Positions 30,057-33,843 of a stretch of DNA of 33,843 nucleotides are shown here, piece after piece. Position 1 is the stretch's first letter, and every line of letters begins with the position of its first letter. The DNA lies in the IMG/VR virus record IMGVR_UViG_3300033388_003924, positions 1 through 33,843 of that record; one strand, written 5' to 3'. Source of the DNA: a virus. Made by a program: the position numbers and the translations under genes. The notes under the pieces were generated by a model, which had not been told where the DNA came from, made no database searches, and was given only the letters and a program-made list of their open reading frames with translations.

Positions 30057-31547
30057 ATGCTATTACAAAAAGGTAATGAATCTGATAAGATCATATCTAA
30101 CATGTACACAAAAGAGTTTGTAAGAACTAAAATTTCAAAAGCTTTTGTAAGTGATCAAATAGAAAAAGATGTTGCTTCAACAAAGAAGAAGAAAATGAAA
30201 GCAGGTGTTGCTTATTATAATGAACAGCAGAAAATACTTAAAGCTAAAGCAAATGTTGTTGATATAGGTGGACAAGCACAAACCATTGTTGGTAAATCTA
30301 ATTTTAAACCCGTTCATAACTTCCATACATTGTTAGTTGATCAAAAGAAAGATTATCTGCTTGGTAATAAAGTTAAAATAACTTTTGAAGAAGGTGTATC
30401 AGAAGATAAGCAAAAACTTATTCTTGATATGTTGACTATAGAGTTTAATGAGAACTTGCAGCAAATGGTTGTAGGTGCAAGTAATAAATCTGAAGAATGG
30501 GCACACTACTTTATAAATGAAAAAGGTAAATTTGATTGGGTAGTAATACCAGCTGAACAAGTTATACCTTTTTATGATGGTAAGTATGATAGAAAGCTTG
30601 TTACCATTATAAGATATTATAATGTTGATGTAACTAATGTTGAAACGAATAAGACAACACAAATTAAAAGAGCTGAAGTATGGACACCTGAAGATGTTAC
30701 TTACTACATACAAACTTCAGGTAATACCTTTGAACTTGATAAAGATGAACCTGTTAATCCAAGACCGCATGTAATACTAGGTGATTTCTTAGAAGATGAA
30801 GAAAGAAAACAATTAAATACTGATGAAGTATTTACTTGGGAAGATGTACCTTTTTTACCTATATATAATAACACTGCTAAGAAAACAGATTTGCAGCCTA
30901 TTAAATCTTTAATTGATTTATATGATGAACTGATTGCAACAGGTGCTAATACTATCATTGATCTTCAAGAAGCTATATGGGAAGTAAAAGGTTATGAAGG
31001 TGATAAGATTGAAGAGCTTGCACAAAAACTTAAGCAGTTTAAAGTTGTTAATTTATCTGCTGAAGATAGAGCTGGTATTAAAGGACATCAATTAGATATA
31101 CCTTGGGAAGCAAGAAAAGATTTAATTGAAAAAACAAAAGATTCTATCTATGAACAAGGAAGGGGTGTAAATATTTATAGTGATAATTTTAAATCAGACC
31201 CTTCTGGAGTTGCTCTTAAAGCTTTATACTATCCATTAGATATAAAGTGTAATGCCATGGAAACAAGTATAAGAAAATTTATTGATTCTTTATTATTAGC
31301 TGTTGAAAAGTGGTTACAACAAACAGGTGAAGATAAAGAAACAGTAATTGATAAGATAACTTATAAAATAGATAGATCAATGTTAATCAATGATGCAGAA
31401 GTTGCTGATATAGCACAAAAATCTAAAGGTATTATATCTGATGAAACTATATGGGAAAATCACCCATTTGTAAAAGATACAGCTAAAGAAAAATTAAGAA
31501 TGGAAGAACAAAAAGCAAATGAATTTGGGAATACTGATTTTGAATGA
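30057..31547 (+). CDS. Portal protein (SPP1 gp6-like)
   Basis: 496 residues. The sequence follows the SPP1-type portal pattern: 'KAGVAYYNEQQKILKAK' near the start, 'FHTLLVDQKKDYLLGNKVKI', the acidic crown region, VPFLPIYNNTAKKTDLQPIK, SLIDLYDELIATGANTI, and a long helical region with PSGVALKALYYPLD. It forms the dodecameric channel at the head vertex that terminase docks on. It follows the terminase genes and overlaps the MuF gene by 4 bases (ATGA). Confidence 0.85.
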   Translation: MLLQKGNESDKIISNMYTKEFVRTKISKAFVSDQIEKDVASTKKKKMKAGVAYYNEQQKILKAKANVVDIGGQAQTIVGKSNFKPVHNFHTLLVDQKKDYLLGNKVKITFEEGVSEDKQKLILDMLTIEFNENLQQMVVGASNKSEEWAHYFINEKGKFDWVVIPAEQVIPFYDGKYDRKLVTIIRYYNVDVTNVETNKTTQIKRAEVWTPEDVTYYIQTSGNTFELDKDEPVNPRPHVILGDFLEDEERKQLNTDEVFTWEDVPFLPIYNNTAKKTDLQPIKSLIDLYDELIATGANTIIDLQEAIWEVKGYEGDKIEELAQKLKQFKVVNLSAEDRAGIKGHQLDIPWEARKDLIEKTKDSIYEQGRGVNIYSDNFKSDPSGVALKALYYPLDIKCNAMETSIRKFIDSLLLAVEKWLQQTGEDKETVIDKITYKIDRSMLINDAEVADIAQKSKGIISDETIWENHPFVKDTAKEKLRMEEQKANEFGNTDFE

Positions 31548-33382
31548 AAAAACTTTTATACATATTAACTATGATGGTGTTACTGATGCCCGGATATAAC
31601 ACTATAAATAAAAACTTAATTGCAAAGATGGGTGAAAGTGTTCATAAGTATGATAATCTTTTACTTAACTATAAAGATAATCTGGTTCAAGCATATCAGA
31701 ATTCTTTATTAAGTATAAATGTTGATCTTGCTAAGATGTACGCAGTTATGGGTGCTGATGTATCACTTGCTAGTGCTAATAAGTTTGATAGGTTGAATAA
31801 GTTGTTCAGTAACATTACCAAGGAGTTAAGAGGTTTAGGGGTTAAGGAAACTGATATAATAGGAAGGGGTATAACAAATTCTTTTTCAGATTCTTATTAT
31901 CATGGTTCTTATGCTTATGAAAATTCCTTTAATGCAGCTATGGGTTTTACTGCACTCAATAAAGATGCAATACAAGCAAGCTTGGTTAATCCATTAAGTA
32001 AAATTAAATGGCAAGATTCAGTAAAGGATAATATAAAAGTACTTAACAACCAAGTAAGGAGTACTATTACTGAAGGTCTTATTCAAGGACATGGATATAA
32101 GAAGACAGCAAGAATAGTTGCTAAGACAATACTTAACTTTCAAAATCCTAATGATATTAAAGGAGCTGCAACTAAAGCTTTTAGAATTGTTTCAACTGAA
32201 ACACATAGGGCTTTTAATCTTGGTGCTGATACATCCTTTAACCAAGCAAAAAAGAATGCAGATAAGTTTGGTTTAGATAAATTCAATAAAAAATGGACAG
32301 CAAGTTTAGATTTAAAAACCCGGTCTTCACATCAAGGTGCTGATGGAGCTAAAGCTGATAAAGATGGTATCTTTCATTTGTTTGGTGCTGAATTTGAATC
32401 ACCCGGCAATAGTGGTATAGCTGAACAGGATATAAATTGTAGATGCTCTTACTTTGTACAAATGGGTGAAGTAAAGAATAAAAAAAGATTTGATAACATA
32501 AGTAAAAAACCAACAGCAAATGTTTCCTACTGTTCATGGTTTGCAAAGAAGTTTGGAGCAGCTGCACCCGGATGTAAAAAAACATCTTTACCTGTTAAGA
32601 AGATAGGTAAGTTTAAAAAAACAAAAACAGGTACACCAGTTAAGAGTTTGGGTAAAAAGGTTAAGACAACACAATCAGTTGTTGATACACTTAAAAAAGA
32701 TTACCCTTCACTTAAAGTAACTGGTGGTAATACTGGTACTGGTGTTACTGAACATGTTGCACCTAAGAAGAAGACTATTATACCAAGTAACAGTTTACAG
32801 AAGACCAAGAGTACAAAAGTATTAACTGAAGAACAGTTTAAAGAAAATTATTATATACATAGTAAAGAGTTCGATTATAATGTTGATATACCTTCACATG
32901 TAAAAAATAATTATAGTAATTGGAAGGTGAAGGAACTTATTCCAATAAGGTCTTATACTCAATCAGGGTATAGAGTGAATAGAAGGCTAGCAGTAGATAA
33001 AGTTAATTTAACAGCTGAAGATATTGCATTTACTCAAAACCTGAACAGTTCTTTACTTAAATTAGATTCATATCAAGGTGCAACAGTAAGAGTTATACCA
33101 AAAAGTGGTGTAAACTTAAGTAATTACCAAGCAGGTTCTACTATTGAATGGGAAGCTTTTACTTCAAGTGGAAGACCGGGTTCAGTATTTTTACAAGACC
33201 AAAAAAGTAGGTACAAGGTAGCCTTTCATTTAAATGGTAAAACAGGTAGAAATGTTGAAGGAATATCTTATTACCCAAGAGAAAAAGAAGTTATGTTTGG
33301 CACTAATACTAAATGGTATGTTGAAAGGGTAGAAGAATTATCAGATGGGCATATTGATATATACTTAAGTGAGGTTTTATAA
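31544..33382 (+). CDS. MuF-type head protein fused to ADP-ribosyltransferase
   Basis: 612 residues. Residues about 190-305 form the MuF/SPP1 gp7 minor head domain: VSTETHRAFNLGADTSFNQA, W251 with SLDLKTRSSHQGADG, and NCRC (298-301). A lysine-rich linker (320-415) leads to residues 430-612, which fit an R-S-E ADP-ribosyltransferase: PIRSYTQSGYRVNRRL, YQGATVRVI (R516), FTSS (539-542) and REKEVMFG with E580-x-E582. The N-terminus MKKLLYILTMMVLLMPGYNT is hydrophobic, odd for a head protein. Fusions of MuF with toxins are known in temperate phages. The enzyme may be packaged and injected. Confidence 0.8.
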   Translation: MKKLLYILTMMVLLMPGYNTINKNLIAKMGESVHKYDNLLLNYKDNLVQAYQNSLLSINVDLAKMYAVMGADVSLASANKFDRLNKLFSNITKELRGLGVKETDIIGRGITNSFSDSYYHGSYAYENSFNAAMGFTALNKDAIQASLVNPLSKIKWQDSVKDNIKVLNNQVRSTITEGLIQGHGYKKTARIVAKTILNFQNPNDIKGAATKAFRIVSTETHRAFNLGADTSFNQAKKNADKFGLDKFNKKWTASLDLKTRSSHQGADGAKADKDGIFHLFGAEFESPGNSGIAEQDINCRCSYFVQMGEVKNKKRFDNISKKPTANVSYCSWFAKKFGAAAPGCKKTSLPVKKIGKFKKTKTGTPVKSLGKKVKTTQSVVDTLKKDYPSLKVTGGNTGTGVTEHVAPKKKTIIPSNSLQKTKSTKVLTEEQFKENYYIHSKEFDYNVDIPSHVKNNYSNWKVKELIPIRSYTQSGYRVNRRLAVDKVNLTAEDIAFTQNLNSSLLKLDSYQGATVRVIPKSGVNLSNYQAGSTIEWEAFTSSGRPGSVFLQDQKSRYKVAFHLNGKTGRNVEGISYYPREKEVMFGTNTKWYVERVEELSDGHIDIYLSEVL

Positions 33383-33576
33383 TGGGAAGTATTTTATATT
33401 GGGATGATCAAAAAATTCAAGAGCAAAAAAACTTAATTGAAAAAAATATAAATAAAGCAAAGGAGGTTGCAACAAAGGAAGAGGAAGATAAATTTATTGA
33501 TAAAATGTCTTCTTCAGAACCAGCAATTGTTATAGATAGACAAAATAAAAAAGGGGTGCAAATTGAAAGCACTTAA
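33382..33576 (+). CDS. Hypothetical small charged protein after the MuF-ART gene (64 aa)
   Basis: The ATG overlaps the stop of the MuF-ART gene (TAATG). The product (MGSILYWDDQKIQEQKNLIE ... MSSSEPAIVIDRQNKKGVQI) is highly charged and helical. It lies between the MuF-ART gene and the scaffold gene. Its place next to a toxin domain makes an immunity or chaperone role possible, but nothing in the sequence shows it. Confidence 0.5.
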   Translation: MGSILYWDDQKIQEQKNLIEKNINKAKEVATKEEEDKFIDKMSSSEPAIVIDRQNKKGVQIEST

Positions 33577-33641
33577 AATAAATCAATCTAATGGTGGTGG
33601 ATTGCACTAAAAAAACTAATAGAAAAAAGGAGTAACACATT

Positions 33642-33843
33642 ATGAATTATTTAGAAAAACTTAAGGCATTACTTACACCTGATCAATACAAGAAAGTTAC
33701 AGATGATCTTGGTGAAAAAACTTTGTTTGTTAATGATGGTAAAAATTATATTGCCATTGATAAGTTCAATACTAAAAATAAAGAACTTGAAACTGCAAAC
33801 AATCAGATCACTGAATTGAAAAAAAATATTAGTGATACTGAAA
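33642..33843 (+). CDS. Scaffold protein (GP20-like), 3' partial
   Basis: AAGGAG lies 9 bases before the ATG. The visible 67 residues begin MNYLEKLKALLTPDQYKKVT, continue with VNDGKNYIAIDKFNTKNKEL and enter a coiled coil. This matches the pattern of phage minor structural GP20/scaffold proteins ('L..LLG....V...L.......N.G.YIP..KFN..N.E...L...I'). The gene is cut by the window edge. Scaffold proteins lie directly before the major capsid gene, which should follow outside the window. Confidence 0.75.
   Translation, partial: MNYLEKLKALLTPDQYKKVTDDLGEKTLFVNDGKNYIAIDKFNTKNKELETANNQITELKKNISDTE

Noticed and set aside
33563-33610. TTG-start ORF of 15 codons (MKALKINQSNGGGLH) with AAGGGGTG upstream
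   Set aside because: Too short and without further support; it overlaps the end of the preceding gene and could be chance.
1-33843. tRNA genes, CRISPR arrays, integrase, repressor or insertion sequences
   Set aside because: None was recognised on reading both strands; no GTTCRANNC-type tRNA arm lies in the gaps, no regular spacer repeats are present, and no recombinase motif was seen. A temperate life style is therefore neither shown nor excluded by this window.

Overview
The window is about 34 kb of a tailed double-stranded DNA phage, almost certainly a long-tailed siphophage-like virus. The DNA is very AT-rich (below about 30% G+C by eye) and C-poor. Every gene I can support lies on the + strand, packed with short overlaps (ATGA, TAATG). 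There is no tRNA, CRISPR array, insertion sequence, integrase or repressor that I can recognise. Both ends cut through genes, and the major capsid protein, head-tail connectors and major tail protein are missing. They probably lie between the scaffold gene cut at the right edge and the tail-chaperone gene cut at the left edge of a circular or circularly permuted genome.

Layout. (1) 1-9136, tail: end of a tail-assembly-chaperone-like frame, tape measure, tail-tip/baseplate proteins, several small beta-rich proteins, a beta-propeller fibre protein and a secreted beta-rich protein. (2) 9156-10440, lysis: a small membrane protein, a GTA-type three-TM holin and a DUF5675 protein. (3) 10441-10758, a non-coding control region with a 100-bp repeat (copy A), a candidate leader peptide and a terminator. 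(4) 10759-20972, DNA metabolism: SNF2-like helicase, VRR-NUC nuclease, a histone-tail/NUMOD4-like fusion, RecB-type nuclease, family A DNA polymerase, a candidate single-strand binding protein and a BT4734-type primase/SF3 helicase. (5) 20984-27223, a run of small genes, mostly unrecognised, likely early host-takeover genes. (6) 27224-27629, a second non-coding hub carrying the inverted copy B of the 100-bp repeat. (7) 27630-33843, packaging and head: small and large terminase, portal, a MuF head protein fused to an ADP-ribosyltransferase, and the start of a scaffold.

Host. A textbook Bacteroidota promoter (TTTG-N20-TATTTTTG), the BT4734 domain in the primase and DUF5675 point to a Bacteroidota host. 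The many clear Shine-Dalgarno sequences are not what one expects there, so this is a moderate inference.

The most unusual signals are at DNA and RNA level. An approximately 100-bp, internally dyad-symmetric repeat occurs twice in opposite orientation and brackets the whole replication/early module. CCSGG is strongly over-represented in three codon phases while CCWGG appears to be absent. Two intergenic regions fold on paper into elaborate RNA structures, one overlapping a leader-peptide ORF. A small compositionally foreign gene pair sits behind its own terminator and promoter. At protein level, the MuF-ART fusion is a likely packaged or injected effector.
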